Positions 37,256 through 44,633 of a DNA stretch of 64,000 nucleotides are shown in pieces. Below the pieces are notes generated by a model. It was not told the origin of the DNA, searched no databases, and saw nothing but the letters and a program-made list of their open reading frames with translations. Within the stretch, counting starts at the first letter, position 1. Each line of letters starts with the position of its first letter. Made by a program: the position numbers and the translations under genes. This stretch comes from Vibrio quintilis. GTDB lineage: Bacteria > Pseudomonadota > Gammaproteobacteria > Enterobacterales > Vibrionaceae. The stretch lies in contig NZ_AP024898.1 in the NCBI RefSeq assembly GCF_024529975.1, positions 868,001 to 932,000 of the forward strand, in the 5' to 3' direction.

Positions 37256-37284
37256 TTTAAGTATCAATAAAATTGATACTTAAA
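37256..37284. promoter_or_regulatory. 29-bp operator-like palindrome between lysR and focA
   Basis: TTTAAGTATCAAT and ATTGATACTTAAA are perfect 13-bp inverted arms separated by aaa. The site is 60 bp from the regulator start and 111 bp from the focA start. Its symmetry and position fit a LysR-type regulatory site. Confidence 0.7.
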
Positions 37285-37395
37285 TTCAGAATTTCCCATT
37301 TTACCGTATGAAGTAAAATCCGGTATTCTACACGTTAATAATGTGCGACAGCGCAAGACTTTAAATTTGCTTTGATACAGTAGTGGAGAGCGCAA

Positions 37396-38298
37396 ATGAC
37401 TCAAAACACAGACTACTTTAATCCGGCCGAAATGATGGTTGAGGCAGAAAAATATGCCAGCGGTAAAACCAAAAAATCAACCGGTACTATCCTTGGCCTT
37501 GGCATGATGGCTGGGCTGTTTATTGGTTTGGCATTTATTTTCTATATCACTGTGACAACAGGCTCTTCAAATGTTGCATGGGGGCTGAGTAAACTCGCAG
37601 GCGGTGTGGCTTTCAGTCTGGGGTTAATTTTAGTTGTCATCTGCGGTGGTGAATTATTCACCAGCTCTGTACTGACGATTCTTGCACGGGCAAATAAACA
37701 AATCACGACGACCAAAATGCTTTCAATCTGGAGCAAAGTTTATATCGGTAACTTCCTTGGTGCCATGTTACTGCTGGTTCTGGTCGCAGCTGCGGGTCTT
37801 TACTCAGGCGCACACGGCCAGTGGGGAGTGAATGCACTGAATATTGCACAACACAAACTCCACCACACATTCATTCAGGCATTCGCATTAGGTATTTTGT
37901 GTAACTTACTGGTTTGTCTGGCGGTCTGGCTGACTTTCAGTTCTCACAATGCGGCAACAAAAGCGTTGATGACAATTATGCCGGTCGCACTATTCGTTTC
38001 GTCAGGTTTTGAGCACTGTGTTGCAAATATGTTTATGATTCCGCTTGGTATTACAATTCATAGTTTTGCACCCGCATCTTTCTGGCACGACGCAGGTGTT
38101 CATGCCAGTCATTATGCCGATTTGACAATTGCAAACTTTGTCCTGAAAAATCTTGTTCCTGTGACGCTTGGAAATATTGTTGGCGGTGCATTTCTGGTTG
38201 GTATGTCAAACTGGTTTGTTTTCAGTTATCCGAAAAAAAAGCAGGTATCTGACACCACTTCAGCTCAACAGTCAGGTAGTCCGACACAGCATCTGTAA
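37396..38298 (+). CDS. focA: Formate channel FocA (FNT family)
   Basis: A 300-residue inner-membrane channel of the formate-nitrite transporter family with six membrane helices. It matches FocA rather than NirC along its length: CGGELFTSSVLTILA carries the pore threonine loop, and GFEHCVANMFMIPLGI carries the gating histidine His207. It should pass formate (and hypophosphite) according to pH. Unusually for FocA, pflB does not follow; the gene stands alone with a terminator. The divergent LysR regulator is the likely controller. Confidence 0.94.
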   Translation: MTQNTDYFNPAEMMVEAEKYASGKTKKSTGTILGLGMMAGLFIGLAFIFYITVTTGSSNVAWGLSKLAGGVAFSLGLILVVICGGELFTSSVLTILARANKQITTTKMLSIWSKVYIGNFLGAMLLLVLVAAAGLYSGAHGQWGVNALNIAQHKLHHTFIQAFALGILCNLLVCLAVWLTFSSHNAATKALMTIMPVALFVSSGFEHCVANMFMIPLGITIHSFAPASFWHDAGVHASHYADLTIANFVLKNLVPVTLGNIVGGAFLVGMSNWFVFSYPKKKQVSDTTSAQQSGSPTQHL

Positions 38299-38325
38299 GC
38301 TTCACTGAGAGACTCAGTTAACACA

Positions 38326-38357
38326 GGCAGCACAATCGGATACGTGCTGCCTTTTTA
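38326..38357 (+). terminator. Rho-independent terminator of focA
   Basis: GGCAGCAC / GTGCTGCC pairs around aatcggatac and is followed by TTTTTATT. Confidence 0.88.
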
Positions 38358-38442
38358 TTAATTTATCTGACACATTTTTTCTGTCACACAAAGGAAACAA
38401 TATTCAATTAGATTCATATAATTCTTAACAAAGGAAATATGA

Positions 38443-40149
38443 ATGATGAATAAACGAATCAGCTGTTATCTCAACTGTCTGCCCGTCCTGCTCTTCACAT
38501 CTTGTATATTTGCAGCTTCCGGAGAATTTTCCACGCTGACTTACAATATTGCCGGACTTCCTGAAATTGTATCCAGTGCTGAATCACACCGCCTGCAGGC
38601 CACTGAACAGATCAGTTGCTATATCAATGAATTTGATATAGTCAATGTTCAGGAAGACTTTAACTATCATGCAGCGCTCTACGATACCTGTAATCATCAC
38701 GATTATCGCTCACCTACATCTGGTGGTGCCGGTATCGGAAGCGGCCTGAATACACTCAGCCACTTTCCCTACGAAGACTGGAGCCGCATCAGATGGAGCA
38801 GCTGTCATGGCGTTGACTGCCTGACACCAAAAGGGTTCACTCTGGCCAGAGTTCAGCTTCAGGAAGGCGTTTACGTCGATGTTTATAATTTACATGCTCA
38901 GGCACAAACAGAGCCAGCAGATTTAAAAGCCCGCAGAGAAAACATGCTTCAGCTGAGCCAATATATCGAAATACATTCTGCAGGTAATGCCGTCATCATT
39001 ACCGGAGATACCAACACCCGCTACACCCGAAGCGGTGATAATATCCGGGAGTTCATTCACCGGGGATTCAAAGACGCCTGGTTAACCCTTATCCGGGATA
39101 ATGATGCCCCAGTATCCGGAGCTGATGCTTTAGTCTGCCACCCCCCGTTTACCGGCAGCCAGTGTGAAATCGTCGATAAAGTGCTTTACCGCGACAATGG
39201 ATACCTCAATCTGAGTGCTTATACTTATGAGATTCGCCAAGATGCAAAAACCAGCACCGATCTGGACTTATCTGATCATCCGCCAGTTGAGGCCCGCTGG
39301 ACCTATCAGACCAACGATAACTGGCAGTTCAGTCCGCGGATTGGCGGACCTCACGGGATTGAATTTAATGATTATGCTCTGCTGCCTGATCAGCCATCCC
39401 TGAGTCAAATCTCGATTCGCAGCGGTAAACGTCTTGACCAGTTGCAGCTCACTCTGAGTAATGGTGAGACAATCACACACGGAGCAAACGGCGGAACAAG
39501 ACAGTCATTAGCATTTAATCCGGGTGAGTATCTGACATCCGCCACATTCTGCGCTGGCAAGTGGCAAAATCACACCCGAATATTCTATACCCGACTCACA
39601 ACAAATCAGTCCAGATCCCTGAGTGGCGGTACACAGACAGATACCTGTCAGACATTCGATGCTCCGGAAAACTGGCATATTACCGGCTTCTACGGGCGTA
39701 GTGCTGATGAAATTGATAAAGTGGGTGTCATCTACTCTCCCCTGCGGACTATCAAAGCTTCCGGAGCCAACTATGCACAGATGCTCAATCAGGCATCACA
39801 ACTTTGTCTGAGTACCGGTGAAACAAATCTGACGGAAGTAGACCAGCAGCCCTGTGAGAACAGCCAAAAACAGTTGTGGCATTATGATCCGCGTACCGGA
39901 CTGCTCCGGAACCGGAACCATCCGGAGTACTGCCTGAGCAATGGCGGTTCATTTACTGATCACGCAAAATTATTGATGACTTCCTGCACCGGCAATGTAA
40001 ATCAGCAGTTTACAATCAGTAGTGACGGTTCGGTTTCAATGAGAACAATGCCGGATTTCGTTATCCGGCCAACAGGGTCCACACCGGGAGAATCGATTTT
40101 TCTCAGTTCATCCAAGTCACTGAATATCCAGAGATGGCAATGGCAGTAA
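38443..40149 (+). CDS. Secreted nuclease/sphingomyelinase-fold enzyme with jacalin and ricin lectin domains
   Basis: A 568-residue secreted protein. The signal peptide ends near residue 25 (SCIFAAS). Residues 28-290 form an endonuclease/exonuclease/phosphatase domain with all key residues: Asn35 in TYNIAGLP, Glu71 in NVQED, His151 in YNLHAQ, Asp189 and Asn191 in ITGDTN, and Asp278-His279 in LSDHPP. It is closest in look to neutral sphingomyelinases and secreted DNases. Residues 298-434 are a jacalin-like beta-prism lectin (IGGPHGIEFNDY, LDQLQLTLSNG, GGTRQSLAFNPGEYL). Residues 452-568 are a ricin-type beta-trefoil with QLWHYD and IQRWQWQ. Eleven or more cysteines suggest disulfides and an extracellular place. 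It probably acts on glycan-bearing cells or nucleic acids; the substrate is uncertain. It is monocistronic. Confidence 0.85.
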   Translation: MMNKRISCYLNCLPVLLFTSCIFAASGEFSTLTYNIAGLPEIVSSAESHRLQATEQISCYINEFDIVNVQEDFNYHAALYDTCNHHDYRSPTSGGAGIGSGLNTLSHFPYEDWSRIRWSSCHGVDCLTPKGFTLARVQLQEGVYVDVYNLHAQAQTEPADLKARRENMLQLSQYIEIHSAGNAVIITGDTNTRYTRSGDNIREFIHRGFKDAWLTLIRDNDAPVSGADALVCHPPFTGSQCEIVDKVLYRDNGYLNLSAYTYEIRQDAKTSTDLDLSDHPPVEARWTYQTNDNWQFSPRIGGPHGIEFNDYALLPDQPSLSQISIRSGKRLDQLQLTLSNGETITHGANGGTRQSLAFNPGEYLTSATFCAGKWQNHTRIFYTRLTTNQSRSLSGGTQTDTCQTFDAPENWHITGFYGRSADEIDKVGVIYSPLRTIKASGANYAQMLNQASQLCLSTGETNLTEVDQQPCENSQKQLWHYDPRTGLLRNRNHPEYCLSNGGSFTDHAKLLMTSCTGNVNQQFTISSDGSVSMRTMPDFVIRPTGSTPGESIFLSSSKSLNIQRWQWQ

Positions 40150-40159
40150 AACAGCGTAT

Positions 40160-40201
40160 TACCTGTAAAAAACTACCTGTAAAAAATCACCTGTAAAAAA
40201 A
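40160..40201 (+). repeat. Three tandem 14-bp repeats
   Basis: The units TACCTGTAAAAAAC, TACCTGTAAAAAAT and CACCTGTAAAAAAA follow each other directly, between the lectin-enzyme stop and its terminator. They look like replication-slippage products. Confidence 0.8.
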
Positions 40202-40205
40202 GAAT

Positions 40206-40230
40206 CCTCCGGCATAGCCGGAGGTTTTTC
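40206..40230 (+). terminator. Rho-independent terminator of the lectin-enzyme gene
   Basis: CCTCCGGC / GCCGGAGG-type stem with an atag loop followed by TTTTT. Confidence 0.88.
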
Positions 40231-40304
40231 ATATGCGCCTATAAGGCTCTCCTACCAGCAGCGCCCTAGCAGGCGCATAGTGATCTGACATTTGCATATT
40301 ACTA

Positions 40305-40763
40305 TTACTTACGGCCCGTAAACGGGCTACCTGAATATGGGATCGACAGCTGCTCTCCCAATTTATCCTGTTCTAACTGGTGTTGGATGTAATTTTGGAT
40401 CTTGCCGGTATTTTTACCTACCGTATCCACATAATAACCTCGACACCAAAATTCACGATTACGATATTTGAACTTCAAATCTCCAAATTGCTCATATAAC
40501 ATCAAGCTACTTTTTCCTTTTAGATACCCCATAAATCCTGAAACGCTCATCTTTGGTGGTATTTCCAAAAGCATGTGGACATGATCTACACAGCATTCTG
40601 CCTCAACAATGTTCACATTTTTCCATTCACATAATTTTCGCAGTATTTCACCAACTGCTCTGCGTTTTTCACCATAGAACACCTGCCTTCTATATTTCGG
40701 GGCGAATACTATGTGATATTTACAATTCCATCGAGTGTGCGCTAAGCTTTTTTCGTCCCCCAT
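40305..40763 (-). CDS. tnpA: IS200-like Y1 HUH transposase TnpA
   Basis: A 152-residue single-strand transposase of the IS200/IS605 family. The HUH metal motif is HVHMLLEIPP (about residues 61-70). The nucleophile tyrosine lies in the C-terminal helix (GKIQNYIQHQ). The N-terminus HTRWNCKYHIVFAPKYRR is typical. It is full length and looks intact. There is no tnpB. A strong stem-loop in the leader covers its ribosome-binding site. Confidence 0.95.
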   Translation of the reverse strand: MGDEKSLAHTRWNCKYHIVFAPKYRRQVFYGEKRRAVGEILRKLCEWKNVNIVEAECCVDHVHMLLEIPPKMSVSGFMGYLKGKSSLMLYEQFGDLKFKYRNREFWCRGYYVDTVGKNTGKIQNYIQHQLEQDKLGEQLSIPYSGSPFTGRK

Positions 40764-40768
40764 TGGGA

Positions 40769-40840
40769 CCCCCTTTCAATTTTTGTTTAACTCTTGTAGT
40801 TGCCAGACCACAAGATATTTCTAACAAATTGAAAGGGGTT
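40769..40840 (-). promoter_or_regulatory. Leader hairpin sequestering the tnpA ribosome-binding site
   Basis: CCCCTTTCAATTTTTGTT at 40771-40787 pairs with AACAAATTGAAAGGGG at 40823-40838. An inner cttgt/acaag pair is also present. The AAAGGGG ribosome-binding site of tnpA lies inside the stem, just upstream of the ATG. Translational silencing by such a leader is known for IS200. Confidence 0.65.
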
Positions 40841-40904
40841 TTATAACTGACTTATAGCTGTAAGCTTTACGGAACCCCCAGCCTAGCTGGGGGTTTTCTA
40901 TCCA

Positions 40905-40935
40905 CAAAAAAACACCCGGAGCAATCCGGGTGTTT
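40905..40935 (-). terminator. Rho-independent terminator of the b561-YceI operon
   Basis: On the minus strand AACACCCGGA / TCCGGGTGTT pairs around ttgc and is followed by TTTTTTTG. Confidence 0.9.
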
Positions 40936-40968
40936 GATTTGTTGCGCTTTGGGCCGTCAGGTGTGGCG

Positions 40969-41538
40969 TTACTTTTTAATACCTTCAACCTGTAAATTCA
41001 TATCGACATACTGAACGATACCCCGGGCTTTAATCCCGAAATCAGCCATAGTCAAACGGGTTTTACCTTCAAACCCGGCACGCTCACCACCCCACGGGTC
41101 TTTTCCTGCACCAATGAAATGTGCATCAATGCTGATCGGCTTGGTTTTTCCGTAGAGATTCAGGTTGCCTTCAATCGTAAAGTTACCCTGCCCTTTATCG
41201 ATTACTTTTGTACTGGTGAACTCAGCTGACGGGAATTTACTGGTGTTGATAAAATCACCACTGCGTAAATGCTTATCACGTTCAGCGTGATTTGAATCCA
41301 GACTTGATGTATCAACTTTTACATGAACTTCAGAAGCTTCAATATTCTTAGGATCATACGAAAAAGTGCCTTCGAATGTATTAAACCGGCCAATGATATG
41401 GCTGTATCCTAAATGACTCACTTCAAAGTTAATGGAAGCATGTCCGCCTTCCGTATCAATCACATAGTCTGCTGCTGCTGCACCAAAAGACAAAGAAGCT
41501 GACAGTGCAAGTCCTGCAGCAATTAATGTTTTCTTCAT
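40969..41538 (-). CDS. yceI: YceI-family periplasmic lipid-binding protein
   Basis: A 189-residue periplasmic protein with a signal peptide ending at GAAAA and the lipocalin-like YceI beta-barrel, which in homologs binds polyisoprenoids such as ubiquinone-8. Typical segments are YVIDTEGGHASINFEVSHLGYSHIIGRFNTFEGTFSYDP, SSLDSNHAERDKHLRSGDFINTSKFP and GIKARGIVQYVDMNLQVEGI. It overlaps the cytochrome b561 gene by ATGA, with AGGAG upstream, so translation is coupled. The operon ends in a strong terminator. Confidence 0.95.
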   Translation of the reverse strand: MKKTLIAAGLALSASLSFGAAAADYVIDTEGGHASINFEVSHLGYSHIIGRFNTFEGTFSYDPKNIEASEVHVKVDTSSLDSNHAERDKHLRSGDFINTSKFPSAEFTSTKVIDKGQGNFTIEGNLNLYGKTKPISIDAHFIGAGKDPWGGERAGFEGKTRLTMADFGIKARGIVQYVDMNLQVEGIKK

Positions 41539-42074
41539 TTTGAAGCTCCTATCATTTTGCGTAAGGTTTCATCTTTAGAGATAAAGTGATGTTTTAATGC
41601 CGCAAGTGCATGTAACACAGCCATAATCACTAATGACCATGCGGCAATTTCATGAACGGTCCCGGCTAAATCAGCCTGGCCTTCAAATAGTTCCCCGGCC
41701 CCGGGAATCGTGAACCAGTTAAACACCTCAATCCCCCGGCCATCAGCCGTGGAAATGAGATATCCGGAAATAAATATAATGAACAAATCGAGGTAAATGG
41801 TATGATGAACAGCCGTTGCAGCCACTTGCTCGAAACGAGAGCCTTCAACTTTGGGTGACAGTGTAGAGGCTTTCCAGATCACCCGGAAAATAGTCAGCAA
41901 GGCAAAAAGAATACCTATTGATTTATGGATAAACGGCGCTTCATGATACCAGTGACTGTAATAAGACAAGTCAACCATCCATATTCCGACACCAAACATG
42001 CCAAACACAATGATGGCTGAGAGCCAGTGCATTAACCTTGCGACAAAGTTATAATTTTTTACGGCATTACTCAT
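41535..42074 (-). CDS. yceJ: Cytochrome b561 (YceJ-like)
   Basis: A 179-residue inner-membrane di-heme b-type cytochrome with four membrane helices. The heme-ligand histidines are in ARLMHWLSAIIVF, PFIHKSIGILFALL, VHHTIYLDLFIIFISG and VHEIAAWSLVIMAVLHALAALKHHF. The start at 42074 is preferred over ATG 42101 because AGAGG precedes it at good spacing, while the upstream frame encodes Arg-rich residues from the ribosome-binding region itself. It is paired with yceI through a 4-bp overlap, implying electron transfer involving a quinone bound by YceI. Confidence 0.94.
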   Translation of the reverse strand: MSNAVKNYNFVARLMHWLSAIIVFGMFGVGIWMVDLSYYSHWYHEAPFIHKSIGILFALLTIFRVIWKASTLSPKVEGSRFEQVAATAVHHTIYLDLFIIFISGYLISTADGRGIEVFNWFTIPGAGELFEGQADLAGTVHEIAAWSLVIMAVLHALAALKHHFISKDETLRKMIGASK

Positions 42075-42330
42075 TGCTAACCTCTTATTTCTCCTCCTCA
42101 TATCTTACAGATAGGAGATCATTTGCATTAAAAATATGATTTGTTGAGTATTCATTATAATTTATATAACTGGTACCTGATCAGGTTGATGAACTTGTTC
42201 TAAAATTTTGAATATGTCTAAGGCATTGAAAAAGTTGCTGTATACATTAGACAAACACTGAAAAAAGTAGTAAGACAAGATAAAGGCCAAAATACAAACA
42301 AAGCCATCATTTAGCAGGAGAGATATACCC

Positions 42331-42966
42331 TTGTTATTAGATATCCTGATCCAAAGTGTCAATGAGTTCCAGTCTGACTGTATGGCATTGTGTAATAAGC
42401 ATTATCCGACCATCCACAACCGGGGAATGACGGAGCATCATCTCGGAACGGCCTTTGCGAGGCGCCTTTCCCGGACCCTGATCGAATTCGGACATTCCTG
42501 TGAGTATAGCCATATCGAGGTCAATACAAGTACTGAGTTACCTCATCATTTCAGAGTCACGTCAGATGCAGGAACCGTCTGGATCCTGACCCATCATATG
42601 GTCAGTGCCAGTGAGTCTTGTAAAAACAAAGTGTTACAGGATATTACCGCCTGGAAAGATGAGTATGCGTTTGCTATTCAGCCAACAGATATTTTATTAC
42701 TTTTGGCAGATCACTGGATGACAAGAGGTATGAAGAGCCGGGAACTGTTGTATTGGTGGACAGGAAAACTTCCGGATGAAATTGATGAATATAATGCACA
42801 GGGAATTACGCTGCATAAAAGTGATTCCAAAATGGTCCAGATTCTGGAGAATTATCACCATGTTTCTCCCTGCTATGTGAAATACACCCATCCCCTGAAA
42901 CGTTCTGCCGATCAGCAACTGGTGCGCAAATATATCCAGCTTTACGCCGTGCTCCAATGGGCATAA
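42331..42966 (+). CDS. Hypothetical protein, 211 residues
   Basis: I recognise no family. The start is TTG at 42331 with CAGGAGAG about 10 nt upstream. The product is soluble, without signal peptide or membrane segments. Histidines and tyrosines are frequent (HNRGMTEHHLGTAFARRLSRTLIEFGHSCEYSHIEVN). It ends in a helical stretch QQLVRKYIQLYAVLQWA. It lies alone between the b561 operon and the porin and shares the bidirectional terminator that follows. Coding is supported by length and codon pattern. Confidence 0.6.
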   Translation: MLLDILIQSVNEFQSDCMALCNKHYPTIHNRGMTEHHLGTAFARRLSRTLIEFGHSCEYSHIEVNTSTELPHHFRVTSDAGTVWILTHHMVSASESCKNKVLQDITAWKDEYAFAIQPTDILLLLADHWMTRGMKSRELLYWWTGKLPDEIDEYNAQGITLHKSDSKMVQILENYHHVSPCYVKYTHPLKRSADQQLVRKYIQLYAVLQWA

Positions 42967-43005
42967 TCTGATCTTTCAGCCTGCGCATCTCCGGCATGTA
43001 TCAGG

Positions 43006-43040
43006 AAAAAAAGCCCACTCAGTCATGAGTGGGCAAAAAA
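43006..43040. terminator. Bidirectional terminator between the hypothetical gene and the porin
   Basis: GCCCACTCA / TGAGTGGGC with a gtca loop is flanked by A7 on one side and A6 on the other, so it can act on both strands. Confidence 0.9.
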
Positions 43041-43075
43041 GACAAAACAGTGTTTCAATATATAAAAAATATCTA

Positions 43076-44092
43076 TCAGAAGAAGTACTTAATACGAACC
43101 CGTGCACCAAAATCTTTATCGTTTGTATCTTCAACTTTTGAGTAGTAAGAACCCAGATAAACTGACAGATCTTCGACATCCATTACGTTGGCAATTTTAT
43201 AAGATGCATAAGCTGTGTTTACTTTCACATCAGAGCTACCTTCATCTTCGTCGGCATAAATATAGCCCAGACCAAAGCCTTTAAATAACAGGTTTGCACC
43301 GAAAGATGAGTTCTCTTTATCAGAGGAGTCAAAATCACGGTAAGCATAGTTGACATTGATGCTCAGATCATTAGCCGAGTACTTCACTGTCGCGCCATAA
43401 CCCATGAAATCATTGCCACTATCAGCTTCATCAGCAGTCAGGTTTGCTTCCATACCACCAGCAATTTTCAGAGCATCAGTGACAGAGAATTCAACAACCG
43501 GGCGGACAAAAATTGCATTTTTATCTGATTTTTTGATATCTGAATTACTGTCTCCGGCAGAATTTCTCTCCTTAAATAATGAAGAAACTTCAAAATAAAC
43601 ACTATCAAACGATTTTGAATAAGCGATTTGACCGTTATCACCACGACCACGGGCATCTTTCAAACGGTACACATTCAGTTTGTCGCCATCACCAGCAAAC
43701 TCAAGCATTGTGTCCTGACCAACCGGGAACATATCATATGCTTCGTAACGGCCAACTTTTAATGACCAGTCTTGTTTCTGACCGAATGCAACCCATGCAT
43801 CATCCAGCTCAACATCACCTGTTGTTTTCAGTAATGGCTGAACCTGTACACCAATAAAACGCTCACCGGAAAGCATCCGTTCTGCCGCAACATTCAGCAA
43901 AACACGACCATCCTGATTAAATTCCTGTACATCTTCGGCATTTTTATCGCGGTAGTTAGTATCAAATTCAACATCACCACGAATTGAGAACTGACCTTTT
44001 TCATTATCAACGCTGATTCCGGCCTGCGCAGACAGCGCTGCAGAAATCAAAACAGATGCAATAGAAAGTTTACCCAAAGTGTTTATTTTCAT
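43076..44092 (-). CDS. Outer-membrane porin
   Basis: A 338-residue beta-barrel porin. The signal peptide ends at LSAQA. Repeated amphipathic strands follow (FSIRGDVEFDTNYRD, WSLKVGRYEAYDMFPVGQDT, YGATVKYSANDLSINVNYAYRDF), and the chain ends in the barrel-assembly signature ARVRIKYFF with a terminal phenylalanine. It belongs to the Vibrio general/carbohydrate porin group; the substrate is unknown. The upstream region contains a LacI-type palindrome and a partial CRP-like site, suggesting control by sugar supply. Confidence 0.85.
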   Translation of the reverse strand: MKINTLGKLSIASVLISAALSAQAGISVDNEKGQFSIRGDVEFDTNYRDKNAEDVQEFNQDGRVLLNVAAERMLSGERFIGVQVQPLLKTTGDVELDDAWVAFGQKQDWSLKVGRYEAYDMFPVGQDTMLEFAGDGDKLNVYRLKDARGRGDNGQIAYSKSFDSVYFEVSSLFKERNSAGDSNSDIKKSDKNAIFVRPVVEFSVTDALKIAGGMEANLTADEADSGNDFMGYGATVKYSANDLSINVNYAYRDFDSSDKENSSFGANLLFKGFGLGYIYADEDEGSSDVKVNTAYASYKIANVMDVEDLSVYLGSYYSKVEDTNDKDFGARVRIKYFF

Positions 44093-44216
44093 CGTTTACT
44101 CCGTTGGTCTAACACCAATTATTTTTTGTAGGGCGACTCAGCAACCTCAGCAACCACTGCCCTGAACTATTCACGTTGCTGATGTTTTAAAATCTTACAT
44201 TCACAAAAAATTTCGT

Positions 44217-44236
44217 AAAACGAGCTAAATCACACA
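44217..44236 (-). promoter_or_regulatory. Possible CRP site upstream of the porin
   Basis: Read on the minus strand, TGTGATTTAGCTCGTT has a perfect left half (TGTGA) and a poor right half (TCGTT for TCACA). Confidence 0.3.
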
Positions 44237-44238
44237 TT

Positions 44239-44250
44239 GGGAACGTTCCC
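44239..44250. promoter_or_regulatory. LacI/GalR-type operator candidate upstream of the porin
   Basis: GGGAACGTTCCC is a perfect 12-bp palindrome with the central CG typical of LacI/GalR-family operators. It is 147 bp from the porin start. Confidence 0.5.
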
Positions 44251-44420
44251 TTTTTTGATGTCTCTTAATTTGGCTTTGTTCACAATTAAATCTGAAACTC
44301 AACTCAAAAGAATGATCAACCTCTTATTTCAGCCAATTTATCAGCAAAATAATATGGGATTATTTATATGCGATCGATATTCAATCAGTTTAAACAATAG
44401 GGAACGAGACCAAAACTCAT

Positions 44421-44576
44421 GTGAGAAAGATCAAAAAAATAATCAGCGACTATGTACCGGTAACGGTGAAAACACAGGAAACAGTGAAGGAAATGAAGCT
44501 TAAACTGAAGACAACAAGCGATTTCTGTGTCAACGCTGTGCAGATTTGGAGGAACAAAATTCCGGAGCGGGAATGA
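44421..44576 (+). CDS. Candidate small ORF (51 residues) ending at a hairpin
   Basis: A GTG-started frame encodes VRKIKKIISDYVPVTVKTQE, then a lysine-rich helix and FCVNAVQIWRNKIPERE. The composition looks protein-like. The stop at 44576 lies 1 bp before a strong hairpin. The ribosome-binding site is weak and rare arginine codons occur. I recognise no family, so it may be a true small gene or a decayed gene end. Confidence 0.3.
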   Translation: MRKIKKIISDYVPVTVKTQETVKEMKLKLKTTSDFCVNAVQIWRNKIPERE

Positions 44577-44577
44577 A

Positions 44578-44605
44578 AAAAGCGCCCGTACACAGGCGCT
44601 TTAGC
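44578..44605. terminator. Terminator between the small ORF and the dioxygenase-like gene
   Basis: AAAGCGCC / GGCGCTTT with a cgtacaca loop. On the minus strand it runs into TTTTTTC and terminates the dioxygenase-like gene. On the plus strand it is followed by agctttta. Confidence 0.82.
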
Positions 44606-44633
44606 TTTTACAGAATCAGGTCATCAGATGATT

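Larger units (their letters stand above)
40233..40900 (-). mobile_element. IS200/IS605-family insertion sequence (IS200-like, tnpA only)
   Basis: One tnpA gene is flanked by subterminal hairpins and no terminal inverted repeats. On the left is a TATGCGCCT...AGGCGCATA structure (40233-40282). On the right is the AACCCCCAGC / GCTGGGGGTT hairpin (40874-40896). IS200 elements move as single strands and make no target duplication. The exact tips cannot be fixed from one copy; the boundaries given are the outer hairpin edges. Confidence 0.7.

Noticed and set aside
40160..40201. CRISPR-like repeats
   Set aside because: The three 14-bp units are contiguous without spacers, and no cas genes are present.
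44237..44503. ORF of 88 codons starting in the porin operator region
   Set aside because: It begins inside the palindrome, lacks a ribosome-binding site and overlaps a better small frame (44421-44576).
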